64,000 nucleotides of DNA, from the NCBI GenBank assembly GCA_019775845.1, contig JADQAV010000028.1, positions 682,001 through 746,000 of the forward strand, in the 5' to 3' direction. Shown piece by piece: positions 1-11,285 of this stretch. This stretch comes from Myrmaecium sp. VS I D KN 1. Its lineage: Eukaryota > Ascomycota > Dothideomycetes > Valsariales > Valsariaceae. Below the pieces are notes generated by a model. The model was not told where the DNA came from. It was given only the letters and a program-made list of their open reading frames with translations, and ran no database searches. Every line of letters begins with the position of its first letter. The stretch's first letter is position 1. The position numbers were made by a program, and so were the translations under genes.

Positions 1-605
1 CTCCATCCACATCGACATCCACATCAACACCCACCTTCCCTCTCCAACCTCCAGGCCCATCATCCTCCCTCCAACGCCGACGCTCCAGCAACAAAACCTC
101 CTCCTCCGCCTTAACACCAACTCCAACCACCCACCACTCCCCCCCCAAAAACCCACCCACCACCCGCTCCCCACCACCCCCCGCACCCTCCTCCACAACC
201 ACAACCACAACCATCACCTCCCCCCTCGCCCTCTACCCCCCCACCACCGGCGAATCCCTCGCCCACGAAACCCCCTCCCCCAGCCCCAGCCCCTCCTCCT
301 CCGACCCGGACGAATGGTCCTACACCTCCACCGAACGCTGGGGCTGGCTGGTCCTCGCGAGCACCTGGCTGATCACCGTGGTCGGGCTGGGTTCCTGCCT
401 GGGCGTCTGGAGCTGGGCCTGGGACGTCGGCGAGACCCCCTACGCCCCGCCCGAGCTGGAGGACGATCCCACGTTGCCGATTGTGGGGTATTATCCCGCC
501 TTGTTGGTGTTGACGGCGGCCGTCACGGCGTGGGTCTGGGTCGTCGTGGCGTGGGTGGGCATGAAGTATTTTCGGCATGCGAAGGTTGTTGGGGAGGAGG
601 ATTGA
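1..605 (+). CDS. Membrane protein, 3' end only (partial at left edge)
   Basis: An open frame runs from the window edge (first full codon at base 3) to a TGA ending at 605, so the 5' end lies outside. The visible N-terminal part is a Ser/Thr/Pro-rich low-complexity segment of about 100 residues. It is followed by two hydrophobic segments: one begins GWLVLASTWLITVV, the other contains ALLVLTAAVTAWVWVVVAW. An acidic loop (PPELEDD) joins them and the C-tail is short and basic (KYFRHAK). The topology is therefore a probable two-pass (hairpin) membrane protein with a long disordered head. I do not recognise the family. The open frame and the membrane segments are seen; membrane location is inferred. 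A T-rich tract follows the stop and probably belongs to the 3' UTR. Confidence 0.7.
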   Translation, partial: PSTSTSTSTPTFPLQPPGPSSSLQRRRSSNKTSSSALTPTPTTHHSPPKNPPTTRSPPPPAPSSTTTTTTITSPLALYPPTTGESLAHETPSPSPSPSSSDPDEWSYTSTERWGWLVLASTWLITVVGLGSCLGVWSWAWDVGETPYAPPELEDDPTLPIVGYYPALLVLTAAVTAWVWVVVAWVGMKYFRHAKVVGEED

Positions 606-868
606 TGGAGTTTCTCTTTCTTTTTTTTTTTTTCTTTCTCGAGGGGGGAAAGGGGGTGTGCTTTTGGGATGCCTCTTTACGGTTGCAGAATACCCATGGT
701 CGATTGTACTTTTTTTCCCGTTTGAGAGGACCTAGTCGATGCCGGTTTTGGAGAAAGAAGGAAAGGAAAGAAAACAAATATTCCATTCATCGACGTATTA
801 TCCTGACATCACAAAAGGATTAGAGGGAAAAAACAACAACAACACTCATACCAATCCATCCGCCCTCA

Positions 869-2224
869 TCACAACTCCAACCCCCCAAACCCAACCGCCG
901 CCCCAGCCGCAATCACAGCAACCGCCCCCACACCCACACAACCCGTCCGCATCGCCGCCGGCACCGCCGCGCCACTCGTGCTGCTCGTCGTCATGCTGCT
1001 CGTCGCCGTCCCCGTCGTCGCCGTCACGCCGCTGGTCCCCGCGGCTCCACCCGCGCCGCCCGCGCCCGCCGTCTGCGTGCCCCCGGCATCGCTGGCCACC
1101 GTCGTGGTCGGAGTCGGCTGGCCGGAGGTGTAGGGGACGTTGGAGACGCTGGTGGCGCCGGAGAAGGCGGCCGCGCCCGTGGTGGCGGTGGGGGATGCGG
1201 TCGAGGAGGACGGGTTGAGGACGCTGGTTGTATCCGTCGTGTTAGGCATTGGTTGGGGGGAGGGGACGGAAAAACTTACTTGTCAATGACGTGCATGACG
1301 CCATTGGAGATGAGCACATCCTGCCGGACGACCCGGGCGCCGTTCACGAACGTCGTCCCGTTCTCCAGGTAGACGGTCAGGCTCTGGCCGTTGAGGGTGC
1401 CGAAGGTGGTCCCGTTGCGGAGGGTGGGCGAGTACGCCACCGCGCCCGATCCGTTCACGACGTGGTAGGCGAGGACGGCGGCCAGGTCGGCGGTGCTGAG
1501 GTTTGCCAGCGCCGAGCCCACGGCCTGGAAGGCCGCGTTGTCGGGCGCGAACACGGTCAGGTCGCCCAGGCGGTCGATGGCCGCTTCCAGGCCGGAGGAG
1601 TTGAGCGCGCCGGCGGCGGCGGTGAGGCCCAGGTCCTCCGCGGTTGTGGGGAGGTTGACGGGCAGGGTGAGGACGCGGTTGATGATGTGGATGGTGCCGC
1701 CGGTGAAGTTGATGTTCTGTGTGGGAGGGGAGGTCAGTATCTGTGAGTGCGGCAGCAGCAATGACACGAGAACGTACAGATTGAGTGATGCTGGCATTGT
1801 TCAGCAGGCCAGAGAAGAAGAACGAGTCGTTCCCTCTCGAAGACGCTTCGACGACCTGGCCACCAGTAACATTGGCGTACGACGAGTTGTTCAAGTAGGT
1901 AGGGATGAAGGTGCTGGCATTAGTGATAGCCGACGTCGGATACGAGCCGTTCAGGATGTGGTACGCCAGCAACGCCTGGATCATACCCGAGCTGTTGAGG
2001 GCGGTCGCGCTGCTGATGCCCGCGGCGCTGAAGGCGCTGTTGGCCGGCGCGAGCACGGTGATGTTGGTGGCATTGTTGAGCGCGGCGACGACCGCGGGCG
2101 TGCTGTTGAGGAAGCCGACGAACTGGGATACGTTCGTGTTGTTGCTCAGGGCTTGCAGGAGGCCTGGGGACTGGGCGGAAGCCAGCCCGGCGAGGCTGGC
2201 GAGGGCGAGGTGCTTGAATTGCAT
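869..2224 (-). CDS. GPI-anchored fasciclin (FAS1) domain protein
   Basis: Three exons (2224-1778, 1716-1280, 1223-869) separated by introns of 61 and 56 bp close in frame to give 412 residues. The start is chosen at MQFKHLALASLAGLASAQ because it opens a textbook signal peptide; an upstream in-frame Met 8 codons earlier would bury it. Two FAS1 domains follow, about residues 20-150 and 155-295. Each has the family landmarks: a T(V/L)(L/F)AP(A/D)N box, an LxYH(I/V) segment and, in the second, a terminal VMHVIDK. After that come about 85 residues rich in Ser, Thr, Gly and Ala, and a hydrophobic tail typical of GPI-anchor signals. Many Asn-X-Ser/Thr sequons are present. FAS1 proteins are cell-surface adhesion modules, so a wall or plasma membrane role is likely. 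Intron 2 has a clear CTAAC branch site. Confidence 0.92.
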
Positions 2225-3392
2225 GGTGGGAGACTCAGACGGGGTCACGATGTGGAGGGATTATGAAAACGGATGGTTATCGAGGAACGAGAGAAGAAAG
2301 TGAAGGAAGCTTCCAGCTCCGAAGGTCTGAGGAAGGAGAGAGTCGAACTTGTGAGAGGGCGAAGGATGGCGGTGCGGGAGCAGTGGCTTTGAGGAAGAAG
2401 CCCATATGAGGACAGACATGACGAGGATGATGCAAATGAGGTACAAGAGAGGGAGCCTAAGGCGAGGTGAACCGTGGTGAGCTCCGAAGGCGAGGAGCCC
2501 ACTCGATCCGAGAGGCCATGCCGAGAGCAAAGGTGTGAGGGAGTGGATGATGAGAGCCTGGTTGACTTCAGTTAGCGTCGAGGGATGACGAGGATAGACG
2601 ACATTCACTACCGCGGAGAGAGGGAATGAAGAGTGCCGAGGCTGGTGCCGAGGATGGCTGTGGTGAGAAGACGTCTGCCATCGTCACATCGAGTCGACCA
2701 GCAAGGCGGATCCAGCGGGATGTGAGGCGTCTGGACTGTAAATGATGGGAGGGAGTCGAAGTCATGATGTGAAGTGATGGTGGTGAAGGCGGGGAGGAGA
2801 CGAGGCGGTGGCGCAAGTGGCGGACGCCTCCCGCGCAGGCTGTCAGTCCTACGTGTGGGGAAGTGGGGAAGTGGGGGATGGGCCGCCGTACACGAGTCAC
2901 GCTGGAAACAAACCAACCAGCTGATTCATCCATCATTGTGAACGCGATTCACATTGGTGGAGGTAGGGGAGAGGGAGGAGGGAGAGACGTGTAAGGTAGA
3001 ATTAGAAGAAATCCAAGAGAGACCACGGCAGGTAGTATACAGAGGAATATGTTGACTTCCGCAACAGCGGAGGGTATGAACTGATGACTGTATGTATGAA
3101 TGGACGAAGAAATAAACAACAGCACGCTCTCCAAACAAGGATAGAAGAGGAATGGGAAGAAGGAAAAGAAACACCATCCCCATGAAGCGCCCAAGAAACA
3201 AAACCCGCCACGCCCATTCCAGTGGTTCAACGAACCCCAAGAGCAACCTGAATATAAGTAAGAAAGGGAGAAAAGGAAAACACCGGAATGAAATGCACGA
3301 CCGCCAGGAAAAGGGAGAAAGGAGAAAGCCTTGAACAAGAAGAAGAAAAGAAGAAAAAAAAAAAAAAGGATGCCCTCACACACACACCCCAT
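2225..3392. other. Intergenic, 1.17 kb
   Basis: This holds the fasciclin gene promoter and the 3' flank of the next minus-strand gene. It shows a purine-rich plus strand, a 13-base A run near 3354 and a short CA run near 3377. I see no further gene. Confidence 0.6.
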
Positions 3393-6242
3393 CTAAATCC
3401 GCTCATCATCCGCAAAACTCCACACGCCCCCATCCTCCTCCCACGCCTCCGCCGCCGTCGCCCGCGCATACGTCAACACATGCGTCGCCACCTTCCTCGT
3501 CGCCGAGGCAGCAGCACCAGCACCAGCACCGCCCAGCACCTCCCCGACCGTCCGAACCAACGCATCCGTGCCGGACCAGTGCGACAGCGTGCCGAGGAGC
3601 CAGACGCAAAACGCCCAGGCGGGCCGCCAGAGCCAGCGGAAGGGCCGGGCCGCCAGCGTGAGGGTGACGAAGGGCATCCGGGGCGCGTCCGGGTCGACGC
3701 CGTAGCCCTCCATGCGCGCCCCGTAGAGGGGGTGGCAGTATTGGTAGCTGTAGAGACGACAGAGTCAGTTGAGTTGGCCTTTCGAGAGTCGGTGTAGGGA
3801 TAGGGGGTGAAGACGGAAGAGAGAAAAGGAAAAAGGAAGAACATACCACAACACCCGCTCCACGCAATACCACCACGCGAACAGCGTAAGCAGCAGCCCA
3901 AACCGCGTCAACCCCCACCGACCATTATCACGCCGATTCGGATCCCACACCGACCAAACCAGCCTCCTCCGCAGCCGCGCCCCATACCCGCCAGTGCCGG
4001 GACAACCGCAACGCTCGCACTGGCCCACCCCCATCCCCTTCCCCATCGTCGTCGTCCCCGCCGCAACCACAACCCCATCCTCCACCTCCCTCTCCACCCT
4101 CCGAATCCCCCGCCGCGCATCCAAAATACTCGTCCGCGCCTCCCGCAACCTCTTGCTCATGCCCTGCAGCACCTGAACCTCGCGGCGGCGGCGGGCCTCC
4201 GCCTCGCTCCGCGGCGCCCCCGCCGGCACCGTCAACCCATGCAGCGTCGTCGTCGTCGTTGTCGTGTCCTCGCCCAGCCGGAGATTCGTCGTGCTATCCT
4301 CGTCGTCGTCCTCCTCGCGCACCCGCCCCAGCAGCAGGTCTTCGAGCGAGTCGATGGTGGATTCGCCCAGATCCGCGCCGGGCCCTGCGGCGTCGCCGTC
4401 GTGCTTCTTCGCCTCTGCGACGACGGCGTCGAGCGCGGAGCGGGGGAGGTTGGGTTCCGGTTTGCGGATCGCGGGGGCGGAATGTTCGCTGTTCGCACTG
4501 CCAGCACCCGCTTCTGCGGTGCCGCCGTCGGTAGGTTTCCCTTCCTTTCCTGTCTTTGCCGCGCTGTCCCCTAGCCGGTCGTTGGTTCGGGAGATGGGAG
4601 CGGGCGTGTCGATCCAGGCGCCTGTGACTACCGGTGTTTTCGCCCCGGCGGCGAGGATGGTTTCTTCGACGACTGTAGATTGAGTCTGCGTTCGTGAGGA
4701 CCCGGATGGGTTCGACGCGTTGGCTTCTTGTGGATGAAGAGTGCTAGGAGGAGGGTAGGGCGCTTGCGACGCTTGCTGGTTCGTCGATGCCTTCTCTCGT
4801 GACTGTATATTTTCCGTATGGGAATTCGACGGTAGCTTGACGCCCCCGCTGTCCGGCCGGATCGAGGAATTGCTCCCGCCCTGCTGCTGTTGCTGCTGCT
4901 GGGGCGAGGTCTTCGGACTCGGGCTCATGGACGCCCGCGCCAGTCGCCGCAGCAGGTCGCGCGAGTCCTCCCGCCGACTGTTTGGCCGAACGGGCGGGCG
5001 CTGGGTGAGGCCGAGCGGTTTGGCGTCGTGGAAGTGCTGGTAGACCGTGGCGGGGGTGTCGATCTGGATCTCGGGGGACTTGCTCTTGCTCGGGGACGGG
5101 TACGCTCGACCGGCCGACTGCGACCGCCGGCTCGAGTCCACCTCGGGGATCCGGTTGAGTCGGTGGGTCTCCGTCGCTCGCTCGTTCTCGCTCTCGACCT
5201 CCATTTCCCGTTGTCGGATGTCCTCGAGGATCGCGTTCCGGCCGACCGCCGGGGTCGACGCGATGACGTTGTGCATGGAGAAGTCCTCGCTGATATCCCA
5301 CTCATCCCCGCCTTGTTCACCGGCGTTCCTGCTATCCAGTTTGGTAGGTGACGTTCTTCGCCCAAGACCGCCCCGTGCCGCATCCTCCACCGAAGGCATC
5401 GGCACATCAGCCGCCGCATCCACCCAGTCCACATCGCCCCCATCCACCTGCGCAGCATATTCACTCCCGCGCGCCGACACTCTCCGCTCCGGATCGCGAT
5501 GTCGTTCTCCATGCACGCTTGGCGTCGGCGTCTCCATCCTTATGCGCCTTAGGTAGTCCGTCCGGTGTCGACCTTTGCTTCCCCACTCCCGCGGCAGTCC
5601 CACCGGCGGATCCGACCGCTCGCTCCCGCTGGCCACGCTGCCCGGGCTGCGCGCCTGTCGCGCCCCATCCATCCCATTCCCTCGGCCCGGCACCCCCTCC
5701 ATCCGCTCCAAGTTTTCCATCGTCAGACCGAGCCGGGGCTGCGCGCGCGCGCGCCGAAACGGTCGCGTCGCCTCCACGCGCGCCGACGACGACGACGGGT
5801 TGTGCTGCGCCAGCAGGCGCTGCTGCTGGTCGCGCTCTTGCTGGATCATCAGCCGCTCGAACGAGTCGTCGCCCTCGAGGGAGGACAGGCCGGAGACGAC
5901 CGAGGCCGTGTCCGCGTTGCTGGCCGTCATGTTGTGGTGCGGGTGATGTTGTTGCTCGTGCTTCGGCTGGTATTGGTACTGGTATTGGTATTGATTATAA
6001 TGGCTCTGCGCCTGCCATGCCTGTCCGTCCATCATCTCGTCCTCGGCCGACGCGGGCGGGGCGACGTGCGCATGGAAGGTCTCTCGGCGGCGGCCGGTGG
6101 CGGCGAAGAGCGTGTGCTTCGTGGTGGTGGTGGCGGCGGCGGCGGTTGCGCTGTGCAGCGCCGTGTTCGCCTGCCCGCTGATGTGGTTCGTCGGGACTGG
6201 GCGAAGAGGTCCGGCGGCGGCGGGCCGGCGTGTACTGCTCAT
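3393..6242 (-). CDS. Large disordered protein with C-terminal membrane module, unrecognised
   Basis: Two exons (6242-3847 and 3747-3393) with a 99-bp GTATGT...CTACAG intron give 916 residues ending at TAG. The start MSSTRRPAAAG is preferred over a Met 27 codons upstream because the upstream stretch reads like leader sequence. Residues 1-730 are largely low complexity: QY repeats and His/Gln runs near 83-102, a poly-Gln run near the middle, many Ser/Arg/Pro patches, and an acidic block before a basic segment (EAEARRRREVQVLQ) that could be a short coiled coil. At 738 a CERCGC cysteine motif precedes a very basic patch, then a membrane segment (about 775-797). A second cysteine pair CYQYC lies right after the splice junction, and a second hydrophobic segment spans about 822-853. 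The layout suggests a membrane-anchored protein with a long soluble domain. I do not recognise the family and assign no function. Confidence 0.82.
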
Positions 6243-7013
6243 GGGATGGAGGATATACAGGTGTTGGTGGAAGGATACGTTCACGGCGACATGGTATTTC
6301 GGTATCCGATGATGATATTTCAAGACACTTTGCGATTATGGCGTGGGGGAAGCGGTGGGTGAGGTTGAGCGCTGTGTGTTTTTGTTCCAATGTTCTTGTT
6401 GTTGATGGTTGATGGGTGACCTGCGCGTCCGAAGCTACGGAGCGTTGTGACAGGGTTTAGTTGCGGTTAAAGTTGCCTTAGGCCGAACCCTGACGTTTGA
6501 CGGCCCACGTTCGGTCCCAACGCAGGGTCTCCGCAAGGCTCACTTCAGGTTGGCTTTTATCTCATTAAGTATAGGTGAGTAACATGCAATAAGTATCCTA
6601 TTCTGCAGAATCATATTCAATCAATTTTTGAGGTCATTCCTCCCTGCAATGACCAGCTGGGATATATTCTCTTGCAAAAGAAAAAAACAAAAGACAACAT
6701 ATATATATATCACATTATAAATCGAAATTTATCAGATTGCAAGTAAAACAAAAGAGAGGTAAGTCTATATGAAAAGAAATGTTCAGAGAACTTAGCCGTC
6801 ATCAGACCAAAGCCGTAAGTCAAAACCTCGCCGAACAAACTACAGTGACCGCAAAATGGTCTCGTGTACAGCGCCCGGCGAGCAAGCGACATGAGAAGAA
6901 AAATAAAGTCCGTTACGAAGAGTCCAACAATCCACGAACCCAAATTTCGACCCGAGTCAAGTGACCCGCGATCACTCCAACAAGCTCCTCTCCTCCTTCA
7001 TCAAGCTATCTCC
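6243..7013. other. Intergenic, 0.77 kb, AT-rich
   Basis: This is upstream of the previous gene and downstream of the next minus-strand gene. It is AT-rich from about 6550 to 6960 with a short (AT)6 run at 6699-6710. It probably contains promoter and 3' UTR; no gene is seen. Confidence 0.55.
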
Positions 7014-7842
7014 TCACCCATTCCGCCGACCCCTCGACCGATTCACGCACGGGAAGAACGTATGCGCGGCCGGATTCCGGGACGAGGAAGAGGAGGAAGT
7101 GGAAGAAACCGCCGTCTCCGCCGCCGCAGCAGGTTCTTCATGCGCAAGAAGGCGGGTGGTGAAGTACCGCTTCAGCTTCTCATACTCCGCCAGCTGAGTC
7201 GCGCCGAGGAAGTCATACAGATGGCACAGTTTCGCCAGGTGCGCTGCTTTGGCGCTGCTGCTGGCAGCGTCGCGGGATCCAAGGCCGAGGGAGCGCGGAT
7301 CGGTGGGTAGGCGGTATGCGTGGAGGATCCGATCGAGCGCGGCAGCTACCAGGCAAGAAAGAGCAAAGAGATGGTGATCAGGTATGTTGAATGCCGGGGC
7401 TTGACTAACAGAGAGAAATGAGGGATAAAGGATGGAATACCGTACGCTCAAGAGCCCTCATCTCCTCGACCGTCTTCGCGACGGCGAAGTCCCGCGGGAA
7501 CGTGCCGTCCGCGCAGAGCTTCGGCTGGACCTGCGCATACCGGGACGTGGGACCGATCATCATGTTGACCGACTGGACGGTCAGGTTCGTCCTGCGGATC
7601 CCAAGCAAGTCAGCGTCTTCTCGTATCCCTCGTCGAATGGATGGACGGGAGGGGTTCGATTTCGCGATCGAGGACCTTCTCACAAACTCGTCGAGCGCCA
7701 CCGGGAAGAATGCCGTGTACGCATCCGCTTCGAAGGGAACCCGGTGGAGCGTCTGAGGCGGGATGACGGCGGTGCATGCCTGGAGCGGATAGCTACAGGT
7801 TTCCTTGTCGGTTCCTAGACGCAGAGCTTCCATGGCATCCAT
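7014..7842 (-). CDS. Unrecognised soluble protein, exon structure partly open
   Basis: The favoured model has exons 7842-7446 and 7345-7014 joined across a 100-bp GTACGG...TGGTAG intron, giving 242 residues in frame. The start MDAMEALRLG sits in a good fungal context (CAAATGG) just after a pyrimidine-rich leader; the frame stays open upstream to 8013, so a longer N-terminus is possible. A second, in-frame intron is also plausible at 7573-7683 (GTGAGA donor, GCTGAC branch-like site, GTCCAG acceptor, 111 bp), which would remove 37 residues without changing the frame. The C-terminal third contains an Ala/Leu-rich helical stretch (AKAAHLAKLCHLYDFLG) and a Ser-rich tail. There is no signal peptide or membrane segment. 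I do not recognise the family. RNA evidence would decide the exon structure. Confidence 0.55.
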
Positions 7843-8951
7843 TTGCGGAGAGCTTTGATGGTGGACCATATATATCCGACTAAACAGAACGAGCTGGTTT
7901 TGGTGAGTTGCGTGGAGGAAGAGTGCGAAAAGGAGGTGTGTCTCTCGAGGAGAGTCCAGGGCCTCCAAGGCCATAATAAAAAGCTCTGTCAGAGTGCCAG
8001 TGAGGGAGGCCATCGGAAGCAGCTGACACCCGCGCCCTTCAGGCTCAGACGAAGCATGCTGGTCGGTTCACACATAACGCGCTTCCAAACAAGGCATGTA
8101 CGCCGGCGAGCCTCTTCCTGCGCCCTTTCGATAAGGTTCTCACTTCATTAACGGAAAGGGATCGCTGCTGCAGGAGGGCGTGCGGAGCATGATGTCCGAG
8201 GCATAAGCGCAGGATGAGAAGGCGGAGTACATGTGGTGCTCCCTACTGAGATGCTTCGTGGGCAGGTCGTACAGGCACACGGATTACCCCTCTTGTAAGA
8301 AAAGGCATAGGCGAATCGGCTCTCGCATCAATTGGCCCGCAGCACCCCTTTTGCCGTTTTTGGAGGTCGTCTATACTCTTGTGGGGAGTTTGGGACGGAT
8401 TGCGAGTCGACAGGATCAGCATTGGTAGATTCCGTAGCCCAGCAGAACGATTGGAGGTTCGGCATGAGAGGTCCCAGTCTATTCATCTAACCTGTTGCCT
8501 TAGCTTGCCTAAGGTTCGCTTGATCTCACCTGCAGGCAAACTCGCTGCCTTAAAACGCATCGGTACACGAAAAGGGGAAGAGGGTCAGCGTATACAGTGA
8601 TCGGTAAGACCGATATCAGGTGCCTAGCCCGACGATAACCGGCAAGGGGAGTCGGAACGATGAAGACAAGCAATCCCTGGCAGAAGGAAGTCAAATGATC
8701 AAAAAACGTGAATCCATGGCAGAGGCACCCACGTTACTAGGTACAGAAGTTATGACTACTCCCTGAACAATTGCTTGAGGCGTCTCGTCGAGATGCCCCC
8801 CGTCTTGCCTGAGACCGCCAGCAATCTCATATAGCCTGTGTCCGCATGTGCTGTGCATCCAACCGGGATCTTCCAGACAAACAAAAAGTAACACCGCCTT
8901 AACGCTCAACCGCTGGACTCGAACGGCCTCCAGACCAGGCTTCTCGGGCCC
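7843..8951. other. Intergenic, 1.1 kb
   Basis: It holds the pyrimidine-rich leader (on the minus strand) of the gene ending at 7014, then unstructured sequence up to the 3' end of the small membrane protein gene. No convincing coding potential or RNA gene was seen on either strand. Confidence 0.5.
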
Positions 8952-9415
8952 TCACTCCTCAAACCCCGCCCCACGATCTCGCCGCCTCACATCCCCAGCA
9001 TCCGTAGCCGTCGAATCACTCACTCTCGGGGGCGCCTCCGCATCCGACAACGAGCCCGGATGCGTCAGACTGAACCGCCGCGGCTTGCCCCCGGGTCTCT
9101 CCGTCAGGGACGGGGCGCGCGGTTTCCGCTTCCCCCGCGCCCGGCCGCCCACCACGGGGATCTCGTACGCGATCGAGCGCCAGCTGTACAGCAGGATGTC
9201 GTAGACCAGCAGCATGGCCCAGGGTCCGATCGTGATGAGGCCGAGGAGGAGCTGGAGTGCGGTGGTTAGTTAGCTTTGGGCTTTTTACGGCAAGGGGGGA
9301 GAGAGTGTGTGTGTCTGTGGTCTTGGAGGAGGGTGGACGTGGAACGTACGAAGATGCGAGCGGCCCATCGCTCGATGTCGCTGAGGTTGTCGGGGAGGAT
9401 GGAGAACCAGGCCAT
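8952..9415 (-). CDS. Small membrane protein, 121 residues
   Basis: The first exon is only 66 bp (9415-9350), so the true start is easily missed; it encodes MAWFSILPDNLSDIERWAAR and two further residues. A 98-bp intron (GTACGT...CTCCAG) joins it in phase 0 to 9251-8952. The spliced product has an amphipathic N-terminus, one long hydrophobic segment at about residues 21-47 (FLLLGLITIGPWAMLLVYDI), and a hydrophilic basic C-terminal half ending RDRGAGFEE. This predicts a single-pass or hairpin membrane microprotein. Both splice sites are canonical and the joined hydrophobic segment spans the junction, which supports the model. I do not recognise the family; location and function are unknown. Confidence 0.78.
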
Positions 9416-9883
9416 TTTTCCTGGACGACAGATGTGATGATGGGCCTGGGTGTAGTCGGACTGTTTGCCCCGATCTCGAGGGGAATCGAGTCTGCCGAGC
9501 CCGCCTGCGATGCTGTCGGGACAATGGCCGTGGGAAAGGGCCGCGGAGAAGGTAGGAGAGGCAGGTGTGCTATATCGTGGGCTACAATTAATAAGCAGCA
9601 GCGTCCGGTACGTGAGGTCGAATACTGGGCGGAAGACGGTGTGGAGTACTTGGGGGGACCTGAGGAGAGCTCCGGATAGGCTTCATGAGACGGCTCGCTT
9701 CGCTTCGGGAGCTTGGGTTCCCGTCCTAGCGCGGCGGCTGTCGGGTCCAAGGCTAGACGGTTCCCTTATCCCCGGGGATGGACCCGCATCTGTTCTTCTT
9801 ATTCTTCAGAGTTGTATGCGCGTATGGATCAATTGAATGGCGAATGCGTGCTGTGTTGTATAAGTTGCTCGATACTGGATGGT
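9416..9883. other. Intergenic, promoter side of small membrane gene
   Basis: Upstream flank of the small membrane protein gene. It ends at the left copy of the 13-bp target-site duplication of the LINE. No gene seen. Confidence 0.5.
9871..9883 (+). repeat. Target-site duplication, left copy
   Basis: GATACTGGATGGT occurs here and again at 11273-11285, exactly bracketing the LINE relic. A 13-bp direct repeat at both ends of an element with an A-rich tail is the signature of target-primed reverse transcription. Confidence 0.75.
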
Positions 9884-11272
9884 TTGATTTAATTTAATTT
9901 AATTATTATTAGGCCTTCCAGGAGCCCTGAGGGCTACGCGGCCGGCTATTTACTAGTAAAAGTACCCTATTCTACCGCCTTTCTTTACTTCTAATTAGCT
10001 TTTAAAGTACCTTAGGCCTCCTACCCCTCGCTTTTTAGGTTACTCTATTCTCTATAGTAATTTAGTATAGATATTCTAGTATATACTTTTTAGCTATTAT
10101 TATCTTTACGCGCGCCGTATTATTTCTACTATTCTCTCTTATAGACTTATTTAGCTATTAGTCTTTTAGTAGGTATAATCTTTTTAGCCGCTTATAGCGA
10201 CTTAAATAGCTTATAGTATAGCTTCCGCTTCTTTTAAAGTTTATATAATTTATCTTCCTCTAAGTAGGCTAATTACCTAGAACTCTTAGCTTTCACTTTT
10301 ATTAAGCTTATAAAGCTTATTTTACTAGCTAACTTATAAGTTCGGCCCTACGTATTAGGTTAGCGCGGGTTTTTTATATAATTTTATATTTCTTCTAAGC
10401 GGTTTCCGCTTTTTATTTACGCTCTTTTTCTTATTAGCCTAGTATACTAGCTTCTACCTCTATTTTAGCTAGCTTAAATTATAGAAGTAATCTACTCTTT
10501 AGTATTATAAGTACTACTTAGTAAGTTATAGTTAGGTCCCTAAGTAGTTTTCTTATATCTATTATTCTTCTATTAGTAGTTTCTTATATAGTTTACCTTT
10601 AGTCCTTTAGAGCTATATAGGTTAGAAAAATATAGGCGGTAGTTTAATTCTAGTTCCTCTTATATAGTTTATATTTAGAGGAGTTAAGTTTCTCTATATT
10701 ATATAAGTATTAGGCTAGGCCTATTTTTCCGGTTCGTAGCTATATAAGGATTAAATATAAAGGTTTACTAAGATACTTAAATTTCTCTAGTATAGTTAGC
10801 CTTAAGAAGGATTTAATATATCTTAGGCTTTTATTATATTAGTTATCGGTCTAGTCGGCTATTTATTAACGCTCTATATTCCCTTTTATTACTATAGATA
10901 TAAAGCTTCTTATATATATAGGCTATTAGAGATCTAATAGAAGAAGTTATTTATTCTTTTAGTCTTTTCTCTAGCCCGTAGCTTATTTAGCTAGGCGGTT
11001 AATTATTTTATTACCTAGTATATTTATATAGGCTAATATCTAGTATACCTCTACTAGGTAGGGGTATTATTAGTAAAGGATATAGAAGCGCCGTATAAGG
11101 CTTTATATATTTTAGGCGGTGGGGTTTATAAGGGCTTATACCAGGCCCTTATTATCTGAGAAGATAAAGACCGGGCAGATCCTTTCGCTGTCCCTGACCG
11201 CCTCCATGGCCAGGATCAGCCCCTGGGCTTCCCCTCGATACACCGTGTTTTGGGGGGCCGGTCCCAGGTTGG
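9884..11272 (-). mobile_element. 5'-truncated LINE (non-LTR retrotransposon) relic, mostly RIP-degraded
   Basis: About 1.39 kb lies between two copies of a 13-bp direct repeat. On the minus strand the 3' end is a simple tail of TAA/TTAAA units (9886-9910), as expected for fungal LINEs. The unmutated 5' part (about 11120-11272) reads as an RNase H-like segment, with VYRGEAQGLILAMEA followed by FIFSDNKGLV; the downstream degraded part still hints at the terminal GNK..NRLAK box of LINE RNase H domains. Reverse transcriptase and the first reading frame are absent, so the copy was 5'-truncated on insertion. From about 9913 to 11120 the sequence is very rich in TpA and poor in CpA/TpG, the hallmark of RIP; the last 150 bases at the 5' end are not. 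A Tad1-like family is the likeliest but is not proven. Confidence 0.72.
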
Positions 11273-11285
11273 GATACTGGATGGT
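11273..11285 (+). repeat. Target-site duplication, right copy
   Basis: GATACTGGATGGT, identical over 13 bases to 9871-9883 on the other side of the LINE relic. Confidence 0.75.

Noticed and set aside
8895-8960. Possible minus-strand tRNA (GTTCGAGTCC B-box-like sequence)
   Set aside because: The flanking bases cannot form a T stem and no A box or acceptor stem is found; it lies at the 3' flank and end of the small membrane gene.
9913-11120. Coding genes in the AT-rich block
   Set aside because: RIP has filled all frames with stops; only the element relic is supported.
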